Positions 8,316 to 16,793 of a stretch of DNA of 64,000 bases are shown piece after piece; position 1 is the first letter of the stretch; each line of letters starts with the position of its first letter. This stretch comes from Pedobacter sp. KBW06 (GTDB lineage Bacteria > Bacteroidota > Bacteroidia > Sphingobacteriales > Sphingobacteriaceae). A program made the position numbers and the translations under genes. A model generated the notes under the pieces. That model was not told the origin of the DNA, did not search any database, and worked only from the letters and a program-made list of their open reading frames with translations. The stretch is from the NCBI RefSeq assembly GCF_003852525.1, contig NZ_QAJL01000001.1:1513133-1577132 (forward strand), given 5' to 3'.

Positions 8316-9023
8316 ATGACAAGTGAAGAGAAAATAAGAAGTGCGTTTGAGAATAAAAACTGGCAGGAGATAAAAGTTACTGACTCTTGGCAGATCTTTA
8401 AAATAATGGCCGAATTCGTAGACGGCTTCGAGAAATTAGCAAAAATAGGCCCTTGTGTATCCATCTTCGGATCGGCAAGAACAGCAGAAACAAATAAGTA
8501 TTATGAGATCGCGGTAGAATGTGGCAGGTTATTAACTGAGCGTGGTTACGGTGTCATCACTGGTGGTGGTCCCGGCATTATGGAAGCAGGAAATAAAGGT
8601 GCACACATGAACGGTGGAAAGTCAGTAGGCTTAAACATCGACCTTCCATTTGAGCAGTTTCACAATAAATATATTGACCACAATAAGTTATTGGAGTTTG
8701 ATTACTTCTTTATCAGAAAGGTCATGTTTATGAAGTATTCTCAGGGATTTGTCGTTTTACCGGGTGGTATGGGAACAATGGATGAGCTTTTCGAGGCGAT
8801 TACGCTGATTCAAACCGGAAAGATTGCCAGGTTCCCGATCGTATTGGTGGGTAAGGATTACTGGGGTGGCCTGGTAGACTGGATCAAAAACACCATGCTA
8901 CAGAAAGAACACAATATCCATGCTGAAGATTTAAACCTGTTCAGGTTAGTGGATACTGCTGAAGAAGCAGCAGAACATATTTTCAGGTTCTATGATAAGT
9001 ATGTCCTGAAACCGAATTTTTAA
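8316..9023 (+). CDS. LOG-family protein (nucleoside monophosphate phosphoribohydrolase type)
   Basis: A cytosolic protein of 235 residues in the Rossmann-like LOG group (TIGR00730), whose characterised members hydrolyse cytokinin riboside 5'-monophosphates or other NMPs to base and ribose-5-phosphate. The two diagnostic motifs are present: GGGPGIMEA (83-91) and PGGMGTMDE (149-157). The N-terminal extension of about 40 residues is as in the larger bacterial subgroup. It lies 19 nt after the symporter gene. The real substrate in this organism is unknown. Confidence 0.9.
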   Translation: MTSEEKIRSAFENKNWQEIKVTDSWQIFKIMAEFVDGFEKLAKIGPCVSIFGSARTAETNKYYEIAVECGRLLTERGYGVITGGGPGIMEAGNKGAHMNGGKSVGLNIDLPFEQFHNKYIDHNKLLEFDYFFIRKVMFMKYSQGFVVLPGGMGTMDELFEAITLIQTGKIARFPIVLVGKDYWGGLVDWIKNTMLQKEHNIHAEDLNLFRLVDTAEEAAEHIFRFYDKYVLKPNF

Positions 9024-9051
9024 TCTTTCGGGGAGGCTTTATTTTATTTGT

Positions 9052-9079
9052 AACGCTTTACTTAGGTAAGGCGTTTTTT
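9052..9079 (+). terminator. Intrinsic terminator after the LOG gene
   Basis: AACGCTTTAC (9052-9061) and GTAAGGCGTT (9066-9075) pair with one wobble, followed by a T-run to 9079. It closes the symporter-LOG transcript. Confidence 0.75.
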
Positions 9080-9129
9080 ATTTGGCGCATATAGAGGGCT
9101 TAATCCGGAATTAAGGTCCAACAAAAAAG

Positions 9130-9425
9130 ATATAATTATTCGTCTCCTCAAATCTTTTGCTGAAGGGCAAAACATTTGAATGTCGCCTCATAACCATATC
9201 CTTTTTGTTTTGTTTAATCTCCCTTGGAATATGACTAACAGCCGCCTGAAATACCCCGTCTTATCGCATCAGCAGCATTCCAGTAGATTTTTAGGGCTTC
9301 TTTAATGCGTAATGGTCAGGAGCTTTATTTTGGAACTTAATTTAAAATAAAAGCCATGTGGTTATGAGACGACATACAAATATTTTGCCCTTCAGCAAAA
9401 GATTTGAGGAGACGAATAACTATAT
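9130..9425. mobile_element. 296-bp MITE-like element with 70-bp terminal inverted repeats
   Basis: The left arm 9130-9199 and right arm 9425-9356 (reverse complement) align almost base for base, including TTATTCGTCTCCTCAAATC and GCTGAAGGGCAAAA, with only a handful of differences. Each arm contains its own TTTTGC-tgaagg-GCAAAA hairpin. The core of about 156 bp encodes nothing complete. Long inverted arms without a transposase fit a non-autonomous element or a paired REP-like repeat. No clear target-site duplication was found. Confidence 0.6.
9231..9308 (-). pseudogene. Possible degenerate copy of the DUF502 gene 3' end
   Basis: On the minus strand this stretch reads ...NAADAIRRGISGGC-stop, which resembles SAADAMKLVVSGGV near the C-terminus of the DUF502 gene 220 bp away. 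The DNA from ATGACTAAC through the GCATC.GCAGCA part is also similar (about 36 of 50 positions by eye). Upstream the frame is closed by TGA. It could be a gene remnant, or the DUF502 terminus could have been acquired from a repeat. Confidence 0.35.
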
Positions 9426-9484
9426 GGTTTTTATCTGATTGTACTTAATTATCATTAGGCTGCGTTTAATGACAGCTTAGAGAT

Positions 9485-10075
9485 CTAGAAATGACTAACG
9501 CCCCCTGAAACCACCAGCTTCATTGCATCGGCAGCACTCATATTGAGCGGTTTTATCTTTTCATTTTTCACTACGTATACCTGACCGGCAAAAGAATAAG
9601 AGAATGGGAAATACACCACAGCTTCTCCGGGAAGGCCGATATTTGTAAGGTCACTTTGGGTAAGGAAGCCGATCCGTTTCAGGTCACCTTCTACTTCTAC
9701 CAGCACTGGGTTATTGAATTTTTTCTCATCACCTACGAAGGCTTCAGTCAGGTCTTTTATCGACGAATAGATGAATTTCAGGATGGGAAGTCTGTCCAGT
9801 ATTTTTGTAAACCAATTGTACATTGGTTCAGTTACGAAATTGGTGACAAAGATTCCGGCGATGAGTGTAATGGAGATCACGAGCAGCAGTCCTAATCCGG
9901 GGATATTTCTGCTGGCTCCGGTTCTTGGGTCAACACCTAAAATATTGTTCACATTCAACCAGCTGTCTACTGTGGTGACAGCCCAGATTACAATAAAAAT
10001 ACTAAGCGCAATAGGCAATACGATAAGGAGCCCTTTAATCAGGTACCTTAAAAAAGCCCTACCAATTCTGTTCAT
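9485..10075 (-). CDS. DUF502 family membrane protein
   Basis: A 196-residue inner-membrane protein of unknown function. It has two hydrophobic segments (about 10-33 and 58-82) and a soluble C-terminal half. The GxPIxxxIYxxxKxxTEAF region after the second helix and the closing SAADAMKLVVSGGV are typical of this family. It lies 9 nt downstream of the murF-alr fusion and is probably cotranscribed, which hints at an envelope-related role but does not prove it. Its last codons have a diverged duplicate inside the neighbouring repeat element. Confidence 0.85.
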   Translation of the reverse strand: MNRIGRAFLRYLIKGLLIVLPIALSIFIVIWAVTTVDSWLNVNNILGVDPRTGASRNIPGLGLLLVISITLIAGIFVTNFVTEPMYNWFTKILDRLPILKFIYSSIKDLTEAFVGDEKKFNNPVLVEVEGDLKRIGFLTQSDLTNIGLPGEAVVYFPFSYSFAGQVYVVKNEKIKPLNMSAADAMKLVVSGGVSHF

Positions 10076-10084
10076 GCTGCAAAA

Positions 10085-12544
10085 CTACTCATAAAAATAG
10101 ACCCGTTTCACCCTTTGTGAAATATTTGTTAAGATCTCATAAGGGATGGTTTCTATTTGTTCTGCCAGGTCGGCGATGGTCAGCTCTCCGTTGAAAACGA
10201 TCACCTCATCCCCTGTTTTTACGGTGATTCCGGTCACGTCTAACATACACATGTCCATGCAGATGCTGCCAATTGTAGGCACCAGCTTTCCGTTAATCAG
10301 CATTTTACCTCTGCCGTTTCCAAATCTTCGGTTATAGCCATCTGCATACCCGATTTTTACCGTCGCCGTTGTTCCTCCATTGGGCAGAATCCCATTTCGC
10401 CCGTATCCGATGGTTTCATTTGGCTTGACCTCTATCACCTGTGTGACGGTAGTTTTCAGCACAACGGCGGTTTGTAACCCATGATTTTTTGGGAGCCCTC
10501 CGTCATAGCCATAAAGTCCTATTCCTAACCTCACCATATCCATCTGAGCTTCCGGATGACGGGTAATCCCCGAGGTGTTGGAGATGTGCCAGATGAATTT
10601 ATACCCCAGACCTTCCGAAATCTGTTGCGCAAATGCACTAAATCTTTCAATCTGGTGTTTCGTAAATGCATCGTGATGTTCATCCTCACTTCCAACAAGA
10701 TGGGAGAATGCCGAAACCACTTTGACTTTTCTGCTGTTATTGATGTTTTCCAACAGCTCGCCCAGGTCTGCTTCTTTGAAGCCTAAACGATGCATTCCGG
10801 TATCTATTTTCAGGTGAATCGGGTAATCATACCTATCGGCAGGAAGGAAACCGATGAAGCTGTTTAAAATGTCCAGGTTGTATATCTCGGGTTCCAGTTT
10901 ATATTTTACGATGGCATCAAAAGCCGATGGCTCCGGGCTCATCACCATAATTGGCATCGTGATCCCTGCTTTTCTTAAGGCCACACCTTCATCGGTGTAG
11001 GCCACAGCAAGGTAATCGACTTTATGGTACTGCAGTACATTTGCGATTTCAAAACTGCCGCTTCCATAGGAGAAGGCTTTCACCATTGCCATTATTTTCA
11101 CCTTTGGTTTCAGCTTATTTCTGTAAAACTGAAGGTTACCGGCAAGCGCATTCAGGTCAATTTCCAGCACTGTATCATGTACTTTCTGAGTGATCAGCTT
11201 ACTGATCCGCTCAAATTCAAATTTCCTCGCCCCCTTTACCAGGATGGTTTCATTGCTGAAATGAACCGCGGGAAAATGATCTATAAAATCCTGTGTACTT
11301 TCAAAGAAAGCCGTCTCCATATCAAACAGTGCTGCTGATGCAGAGATATGAGGGCCGATTCCGATGAGCCGGTTCAGGTTCTTCTGTTTTAACAAAGCCG
11401 CAATTTCAGTATAAAGCTCGACTTCATTTCTGCCTGTTTCATGTAAGTCAGACAGGATTAATGTTTTCTTTGGGTGTTGATTTTGCAGGTTAAGGAAATC
11501 CAGTGCAATCGCCAGTGAAGAGGTATCAGCACTATAGGAATCGTCGATCACAGAACATTGATTGATGCCATTTTTCAATTCCAGCCGCATTCCCACCCGG
11601 GTTAGTTTCTCTAAACGTGCATCAGCTTCTTCCGGAGTGTAGCCCATAGACAATAAGCTGGCCCAGCAGATAATTCCGTTTTCAACCGAAGCCCTGTCGG
11701 AGAAGGGAATCAAACACTCGATCTCTGTTCCCTTAAAAATCGCCCTGATATAGTTGCGGTCTTCAATTGGCTCAATAAAAGAAATTTGAAGGTCTGCCTT
11801 CTGCTTCATGCTCCAGGAAAATTTTGTCTTCCCCGGCAATTCCGATGTGGGAAGGCCAAGGGTATAATCCGGGGAGTAAATGAATACTTCGGCATCTTTA
11901 AAAAGCTTTAACTTTTCCAGGAGCTTGTCTTTCTGAGAAGCAAAACCTTCCGCATGTGCCTCTCCCAGGTTCGTTAAAATCCCTATTGTGGGACGAATGA
12001 TTTTCTGAAGCGCCTCCATCTCGTTTTCTTTGGAGATTCCAGCCTCGAAAATCCCTAATGTATGTTCTTCAGTGATGTTCCATACAGATAAAGGCACCCC
12101 AATCTGAGAATTAAAGCTTTTCGGACTTCTGACAATATTGAAATCTGCTGCCAGCAATTGATACAACCATTCTTTAACCACGGTTTTTCCGTTACTTCCC
12201 GTGATGGCCATCACCTTCAAATCATACTGCTCCCGATGGGTTATGGCCAGGCTTTGCAATGCAGCAAGCACATCCGCCACCAGTAAAATATTGGCATCAG
12301 TAAAGGTTTTCAGATAGGCCGGGTCACTGATGACAAAGCTTCTGATCCCATTTGCGTAAGCATCTTCCAGATATTCATGACCATCGCGTTTTGCATTCAA
12401 CGCAAAGAACAAGGAGCTTTCCGGATCTATGACACTTCTGCTGTCAATTACCAGTCTGGTAATTTTAAGTTCCGGATTAGAAATATAGGATTTTGCATCA
12501 AGAATTTTCGCAAAATGATCAATCGTGTAGATGACATTACTCAT
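10085..12544 (-). CDS. murF-alr: Bifunctional MurF ligase / alanine racemase
   Basis: An 819-residue fusion for peptidoglycan precursor synthesis. Residues 1 to about 450 are UDP-MurNAc-tripeptide:D-Ala-D-Ala ligase, with the ATP loop GSNGKT at 116-121 and the following NFNxxIGVP-like region. From about 457 on is alanine racemase, with the PLP lysine K489 in MVKAFSYGSG (the usual form is VKADAYGHG), the HxKxDTGMHRLG stretch and the C-terminal CMDMCMLDVT. The fusion couples D-Ala supply with its use and is known in Bacteroidota. TAATTTTG ends 5 nt before the ATG, so the message may be leaderless. Confidence 0.95.
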   Translation of the reverse strand: MSNVIYTIDHFAKILDAKSYISNPELKITRLVIDSRSVIDPESSLFFALNAKRDGHEYLEDAYANGIRSFVISDPAYLKTFTDANILLVADVLAALQSLAITHREQYDLKVMAITGSNGKTVVKEWLYQLLAADFNIVRSPKSFNSQIGVPLSVWNITEEHTLGIFEAGISKENEMEALQKIIRPTIGILTNLGEAHAEGFASQKDKLLEKLKLFKDAEVFIYSPDYTLGLPTSELPGKTKFSWSMKQKADLQISFIEPIEDRNYIRAIFKGTEIECLIPFSDRASVENGIICWASLLSMGYTPEEADARLEKLTRVGMRLELKNGINQCSVIDDSYSADTSSLAIALDFLNLQNQHPKKTLILSDLHETGRNEVELYTEIAALLKQKNLNRLIGIGPHISASAALFDMETAFFESTQDFIDHFPAVHFSNETILVKGARKFEFERISKLITQKVHDTVLEIDLNALAGNLQFYRNKLKPKVKIMAMVKAFSYGSGSFEIANVLQYHKVDYLAVAYTDEGVALRKAGITMPIMVMSPEPSAFDAIVKYKLEPEIYNLDILNSFIGFLPADRYDYPIHLKIDTGMHRLGFKEADLGELLENINNSRKVKVVSAFSHLVGSEDEHHDAFTKHQIERFSAFAQQISEGLGYKFIWHISNTSGITRHPEAQMDMVRLGIGLYGYDGGLPKNHGLQTAVVLKTTVTQVIEVKPNETIGYGRNGILPNGGTTATVKIGYADGYNRRFGNGRGKMLINGKLVPTIGSICMDMCMLDVTGITVKTGDEVIVFNGELTIADLAEQIETIPYEILTNISQRVKRVYFYE

Positions 12545-13141
12545 GTTTCAAAATTAAAGCATTTATATTAAAAATCTAAGGTATCCGGAGATCTCCAATC
12601 ATTTATTTAAAAATCAGAAAGATAGATTTCAAAGTCAAACCAGCAGCGCATTTTTGATTTTACAAATCCATTCATCAAAACTGAAAATTCCGCTCAGAAC
12701 CGGACATACAACGGAACAGGCGAACCTTAAACAGGGAATCCTCAAGAAAAGATGGAAGGCTGAAAAGTATAAACAAAGAAAAATCAAACTTGTATAAGCC
12801 CATCGGGAATAACAATTTTGTGTGTATAGTCAATTTAAAATTAATCCTATAATCTGTATGGCCATACACCGGTAAAACAAGGTTCGGAACCGCCCCGGAA
12901 CAGCTTCCGGCTATACAGGCTCTAACCACGCTCTATACTCGGTCTATACTCGGTGCAAGCCCCTTAAAAGCCTGTTAAAGGCGGGTAAGCAACGAGGTAA
13001 AACCGGGTGAATATAGAGGCGTACTGCAAGCTGTTTCCTGCCTGACTCAAAGCATGTAAAAATCTTAAAACATGAAGTTCCCTCAGCTCCCCTTTAAGGA
13101 GAAATATATAATTTAGCCAGCAACACGGAAACACAGATCAT
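12545..13141. other. Gene-free interval of 597 bp
   Basis: Contains the murF-alr promoter region at its left end and nothing recognisable further on. Around 12930-12955 the 11-base unit CTATACTCGGT occurs twice in tandem. An 84-codon minus-strand frame (12929-12675) has no family features and atypical composition; it is not called. No promoter for the GNAT gene could be fixed. Confidence 0.6.
12549..12556 (-). promoter_or_regulatory. -7 element of the murF-alr promoter
   Basis: The minus strand reads TAATTTTG, a full consensus match ending 5 nt before the ATG at 12544. The -33 region lacks a clear TTG. Confidence 0.45.
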
Positions 13142-13978
13142 ATGCTAAAATATAAAACTCTGGAAAACATATCTCCTGAGGTTCTACTGGAAACCTTTAA
13201 TGAATCTTTTTCAGATTATTTCGTCAAACTACAGCTAACCAAAGAACAATTAGAGCGGAAATTAATCTCTGATTCTATAGACCTCAGTCTTTCAGCCGGG
13301 GCTTTTGAGTCCGAAAGACTAATCGGCTTTATCTTACATGGGATTGCGCCTGTAGATGGAGAAAAGGCAGCCTACAATGCCGGAACGGGGGTTATCCCAT
13401 CGAAAAGAGGTCAGCAGCTTACTAAATTAATGTACCAGTTTATACAACCTTTCCTTGAGGCAGCCGGAGTAAAGAACTGCTATCTTGAAGTGCTGGAACA
13501 AAATATTCCTGCCATAAAAAGCTATGAATCCGTTGGCTATACACTCAATAGAACATTGATCTGTTTTAAAGGTATTCCGCAAATCCGGGAGGATAGAAAA
13601 CAATATGCCGTCCTTGCGCTGAAAGAAATGGACTGGGACAAATGGGCATCTTTCTGGGATTGGCAACCCTCCTGGCAAAATGCCATCACTGCCTTAAAAA
13701 ATATTGGCAGCGGAAACAACAGCATTGGGATTCATCTGGATGAAAAACTGGTTGCCTATGCCAGCTACAACCCACAAAACAACCGGATCTCCCAGTTCGC
13801 TGTGGCAAAAGAATGTAGAAATCAGGGATTGGGCAGCGCCCTGTTTCAATACATCTTTAATGAAAATAAGGCAGAGGTCTCTTTGATAAATATAGATGCT
13901 AATGCAGCCGGGACCATCAGCTTCTTAAAATCTATTGGCCTCGCAGCTTTTGTGAATCAATATGAGATGAAAAAGTAA
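13142..13978 (+). CDS. Tandem GNAT-family N-acetyltransferase
   Basis: A 278-residue cytosolic acyl-CoA-dependent N-acetyltransferase that seems to hold two GNAT domains. The N-terminal half has a TGVIPSKRGQQLTKLM acetyl-CoA loop and NIPAIKSYESVGY. The C-terminal half has QFAVAKECRNQGLGSALF (the Q/RxxGxG/A loop) and ends with FLKSIGLAAFVNQYEM. Two-domain GNATs often use only one half for catalysis. The substrate is unknown. It is followed after 73 nt by the MocR-type regulator gene in the same direction, which has its own promoter-like sequence. Confidence 0.85.
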   Translation: MLKYKTLENISPEVLLETFNESFSDYFVKLQLTKEQLERKLISDSIDLSLSAGAFESERLIGFILHGIAPVDGEKAAYNAGTGVIPSKRGQQLTKLMYQFIQPFLEAAGVKNCYLEVLEQNIPAIKSYESVGYTLNRTLICFKGIPQIREDRKQYAVLALKEMDWDKWASFWDWQPSWQNAITALKNIGSGNNSIGIHLDEKLVAYASYNPQNNRISQFAVAKECRNQGLGSALFQYIFNENKAEVSLINIDANAAGTISFLKSIGLAAFVNQYEMKK

Positions 13979-14024
13979 AGCTGCTAATCTGAAAGGATAA
14001 GAACCACTACAGATACAATTTGAT

Positions 14025-14032
14025 TACATTTG
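14025..14032 (+). promoter_or_regulatory. -7 element upstream of the MocR-type gene
   Basis: TACATTTG matches TAnnTTTG fully and lies 20 nt before the ATG at 14052. A TTG at the ideal distance is not evident. Confidence 0.4.
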
Positions 14033-14051
14033 ATCAATACAGTTATCTGAG

Positions 14052-15503
14052 ATGAATATAAAAAGCAAGCCGTTTTTATACCTGAAAATTGCTGACAGGC
14101 TGGAAAAACAAATCATAGATGAGGTTTTGAAGGCAGGTGATAAACTGCCTTCCGTAAGAATGCTCTGCAGGGAACAGGGATTGAGCATGAACACGGTGAC
14201 ACAGGCTTACTATGAGCTGGAAAGCAGATCCTTAATTGAAACCCGTCCCCGTTCCGGGTACTATGTCTGTATTCCACCCATAAAGCGGCTGGCCATCCCT
14301 GAAACGAGCAACCCATCTGCATTAAATGGGTTGCTGACGCCGGACGACCTGGTGAACAAGGTTTATCTGGACCGGGAAGACCCTAAAAACACCCTTTTTT
14401 CACTGGGGATGCCACATGACGACTTTTTACCCATTGCCAGGCTAAATAAAGGGCTCATGCAGGCGATGCGCAGCTTACCCGCCAGTGGTACAAGCTATGA
14501 ACCGACTCAGGGAAATGAAGACCTGAGAAGGGAAATCGCGAAATGGTCCTTTGGCTGGGGTGCCGACCTTACAGAAAAAGACCTGATCACTACTGCAGGC
14601 TGCATCAACGCCATTTCCTATGCCCTGATGGCAGTGAGCAATCCCGGCGATACCATTGCTATAGAAAGTCCGGCTTATTTTGGGATCTTACAGCTGGCAA
14701 AAAACCTCGGCCTGAACGTACTGGAACTCCCTACCAATGCCATTACCGGAATTGAAATCGAAGCTTTAAAAAAAGCACTGGACAGCAATAAAATCAAAGT
14801 ATGTCTTTTTGTAAGCAATTTTAACAATCCCTGTGGCTCCTCCATGCCGGATGAACATAAGAAAGAAGTGGTCAGGCTACTCGAACATTACCATGTTCCG
14901 CTGATAGAAGACGACATTCATGGCGACCTCTATTTTAGCAACAACAGGCCAACAACCTGTAAAACATACGATGAAAGCGGCCTCGTCCTCTATTGCAATT
15001 CCATTTCCAAAACACTGGCCCCCGGCTACCGGGTAGGCTGGATCGCTCCGGGAAAGTTCAAAGAGCAGGTGATGAAACTTAAAAGATACCATGCACTCTC
15101 CTCTGCTCCCCTGACCTCAGAAGTGGTTTCCATCTTTCTCAAAAATGGGCGTTATGAAAATCACCTGAGAAAATTACGTCAGTCCCTATACCATAACAGC
15201 AGGAAATATATTGGCGCCATCGCCGATTATTTTCCGGAAGGCACCAGGGTGAGCCAGCCTCAGGGAGGTTATTTCTTATGGGTTGAACTGGATAAGGCAG
15301 TTAACACTGTTGACCTATACCAGCAGGCGATGAAACAGCACATCAGTATCGCTCCGGGAAGGATGTTCACACTTCAGGCTCAGTTTGACCATTGTATGCG
15401 ACTGAGTTTTGGCTTGCCATGGACCTCCGCTTTGGAGAAGAAGCTTCAGCAATTGGGGAAACTGGCCACCAACATTCAAAGGTCATCACTGGCATTGGTT
15501 TAA
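14052..15503 (+). CDS. MocR-type GntR/aminotransferase fusion regulator
   Basis: A 483-residue DNA-binding protein built from a GntR winged helix (about 8-75, with LPSVRMLCREQGLSMNTVTQAYYELE) and a fold-type I aminotransferase-like domain. The PLP-binding lysine is K320 in NSISKTLAPGYRVGW; SNFNNPCG (255-262) and EDDIHGDL (287-293) are other cofactor-site marks. Family members such as PdxR and GabR sense vitamers or amino compounds and usually control a nearby gene. Here the closest candidate is the upstream GNAT gene. It may also act on pyridoxal synthesis genes elsewhere; no ligand can be inferred. Confidence 0.9.
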   Translation: MNIKSKPFLYLKIADRLEKQIIDEVLKAGDKLPSVRMLCREQGLSMNTVTQAYYELESRSLIETRPRSGYYVCIPPIKRLAIPETSNPSALNGLLTPDDLVNKVYLDREDPKNTLFSLGMPHDDFLPIARLNKGLMQAMRSLPASGTSYEPTQGNEDLRREIAKWSFGWGADLTEKDLITTAGCINAISYALMAVSNPGDTIAIESPAYFGILQLAKNLGLNVLELPTNAITGIEIEALKKALDSNKIKVCLFVSNFNNPCGSSMPDEHKKEVVRLLEHYHVPLIEDDIHGDLYFSNNRPTTCKTYDESGLVLYCNSISKTLAPGYRVGWIAPGKFKEQVMKLKRYHALSSAPLTSEVVSIFLKNGRYENHLRKLRQSLYHNSRKYIGAIADYFPEGTRVSQPQGGYFLWVELDKAVNTVDLYQQAMKQHISIAPGRMFTLQAQFDHCMRLSFGLPWTSALEKKLQQLGKLATNIQRSSLALV

Positions 15504-15567
15504 ATTTTACTCAAAAACAACTCAGTTCATGCTCCTGCTTGCTGCTGATTATGTAATATTGTAAGCA

Positions 15568-16056
15568 TTGGAAACATCAGATAAAAAAACCGTCAGACTG
15601 GATAAGAAGACCGCTTTGTTTAAGGCCGAGCATTATTGTGCCTATCAGGAGCGCGCGCAGCAGGAAGTTCGTGACAAGCTTTATGAATTCGGGTTACACA
15701 AAGATGAGGTGGAAGAATTGATCTCCGAACTCATCAGCACCAACTTTTTGAACGAAGAAAGGTTTGCCCAGGCCTATGTTTCCGGAAAGTTTAACATCAA
15801 AAAATGGGGTAAGATCAAAATCAAACAGGCGCTGAAACTGAAAAAAGTTCCGGAGAAAATGATTTTGAAAGCATTAAATAAGATAGATTATGATGAATAT
15901 TTGAATGCTATCCTCGTTTCTGCGGAGAAAAAGTCAGCATCAATCACTGAAAAAGATCCCTACAAAAGACGAAATAAGCTCATTACCCACCTCATGAGCA
16001 AAGGTTTTGAAAATAATTTGATCATGGAAGTATTGAAGTCCAACGACTTATACTAA
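15568..16056 (+). CDS. recX: RecX-family recombination regulator
   Basis: A 162-residue, mostly helical protein that in other bacteria binds RecA filaments and limits recombination and the SOS response. Typical features are the repeated three-helix units with RAQQEVRDKLYEFG, FAQAYVSGKFNIKKWGKIKIKQALK and the C-terminal YKRRNKLITHLMSKGF. The frame has a stop just upstream (15562-15564), and TTG at 15568 is the first possible start; the N-terminus is therefore uncertain. It is the last gene before the first tRNA cassette and is monocistronic. Confidence 0.85.
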   Translation: METSDKKTVRLDKKTALFKAEHYCAYQERAQQEVRDKLYEFGLHKDEVEELISELISTNFLNEERFAQAYVSGKFNIKKWGKIKIKQALKLKKVPEKMILKALNKIDYDEYLNAILVSAEKKSASITEKDPYKRRNKLITHLMSKGFENNLIMEVLKSNDLY

Positions 16057-16082
16057 ACATGCAAATTATTTATAAAAAAAAC

Positions 16083-16112
16083 TTGACAGGAAAATAAAAG
16101 TGTCTATATTTG
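16083..16112 (+). promoter_or_regulatory. Promoter of tRNA cassette 1
   Basis: TTG (16083-16085), exactly 19 bp, then TATATTTG (16105-16112): a perfect Bacteroidota sigma-A promoter. The start would be about 75 nt before the tRNA-Gly 5' end. Confidence 0.8.
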
Positions 16113-16193
16113 CATTCCCAAACGAAACAAAGGGTATTACAAAATACACTTTACTAGAATGGCAACATCGGATGATGTTAAAACCAAAATCAT

Positions 16194-16266
<73 letters not shown>

Positions 16267-16315
16267 CTAAATGCCTTCATTACATGAAGGCATTTAATTT
16301 AAAAGGTTAACACCT

Positions 16316-16400
16316 GCTCAGATGGTGGAACTGGTAGACACGCAGGACTTAAAATCCTGTGACCTTAAAAGTCGTGCGGGTTCGATTCCCGCTCTGAGTA
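16316..16400 (+). tRNA. tRNA-Leu (anticodon TAA)
   Basis: An 85-nt class II tRNA. Acceptor GCTCAGA pairs with TCTGAGT (first pair G-U), the anticodon stem CAGGA/TCCTG encloses CTTAAAA with anticodon TAA, a variable arm TGACC..AGTCG follows, and the T arm has GGTTCGATTCC. It reads UUA codons. It is identical to the copy at 45353. Confidence 0.97.
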
Positions 16401-16423
16401 CACGAAAGGTTTAAACACCTTGC

Positions 16424-16454
16424 AAAACCTAACAGTCAACCTGTTAGGTTTTTT
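16424..16454 (+). terminator. Intrinsic terminator of tRNA cassette 1
   Basis: AAAACCTAACAG (16424-16435) and CTGTTAGGTTTT (16441-16452) form a 12-bp stem with a 5-nt loop, running into T residues. It overlaps the end of a minus-strand gene fragment. Confidence 0.9.
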
Positions 16455-16793
16455 CTTTTTCAGGGCAGGCGACAACCAGACCATATCCGGTCAATATCAG
16501 AAGGCTTTCTTTGAAATATTCAGGATCATTGATGGTGCCGGAAACCTTCTTAAGCATTTCATCAAAATAGCTGTTGATCTGTTCGGGGAATTATAACCGT
16601 ATAGTCCCGGCTGAAGGCTGATAAATGATTTTTTAATCAATTCAACTTCCTGTCTTCGTTGATCAGCTGATATTTTATGCTGAATTTGCTGCGCCGTCAC
16701 TTTTAATCCGACAACAAGCAAAACAACCACAAGAGCTGTTTTTCTCCAGGCTATTTTTGGATGTATAAAAGCATAAATTATTTCCACATTCAT
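16444..16793 (-). pseudogene. Frameshifted N-terminal fragment, probably of an S41-type peptidase
   Basis: The frame from 16793 encodes a hydrophobic leader and then ISADQRRQEVELIKKSF...QPGLYGYNSP, which resembles the N-terminal region of S41 (tail-specific) peptidases (compare HPGLYRYN). Near 16584 the sense reading moves to another frame: PEQINSYFDEMLKKVSG...NDPEYFKESLLILTG, which stops at 16446-16444 inside the tRNA terminator. No catalytic part is present. It looks like a decayed, truncated gene at the edge of the tRNA cassette. The family call is tentative. Confidence 0.45.

Larger units (their letters stand above)
9024..9484. other. Gene-free interval holding a 296-bp inverted-repeat element
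   Basis: Between the convergent LOG and DUF502 genes. It holds an intrinsic terminator, then an element with 70-bp inverted arms (9130-9425). Inside the element is a 50-bp stretch resembling the 3' end of the DUF502 gene. No complete ORF is present. Confidence 0.75.

Noticed and set aside
12675..12929. 84-codon minus-strand frame upstream of the GNAT gene
   Set aside because: No motif or operon context, cysteine- and phenylalanine-rich odd composition; more likely a chance frame in a spacer.
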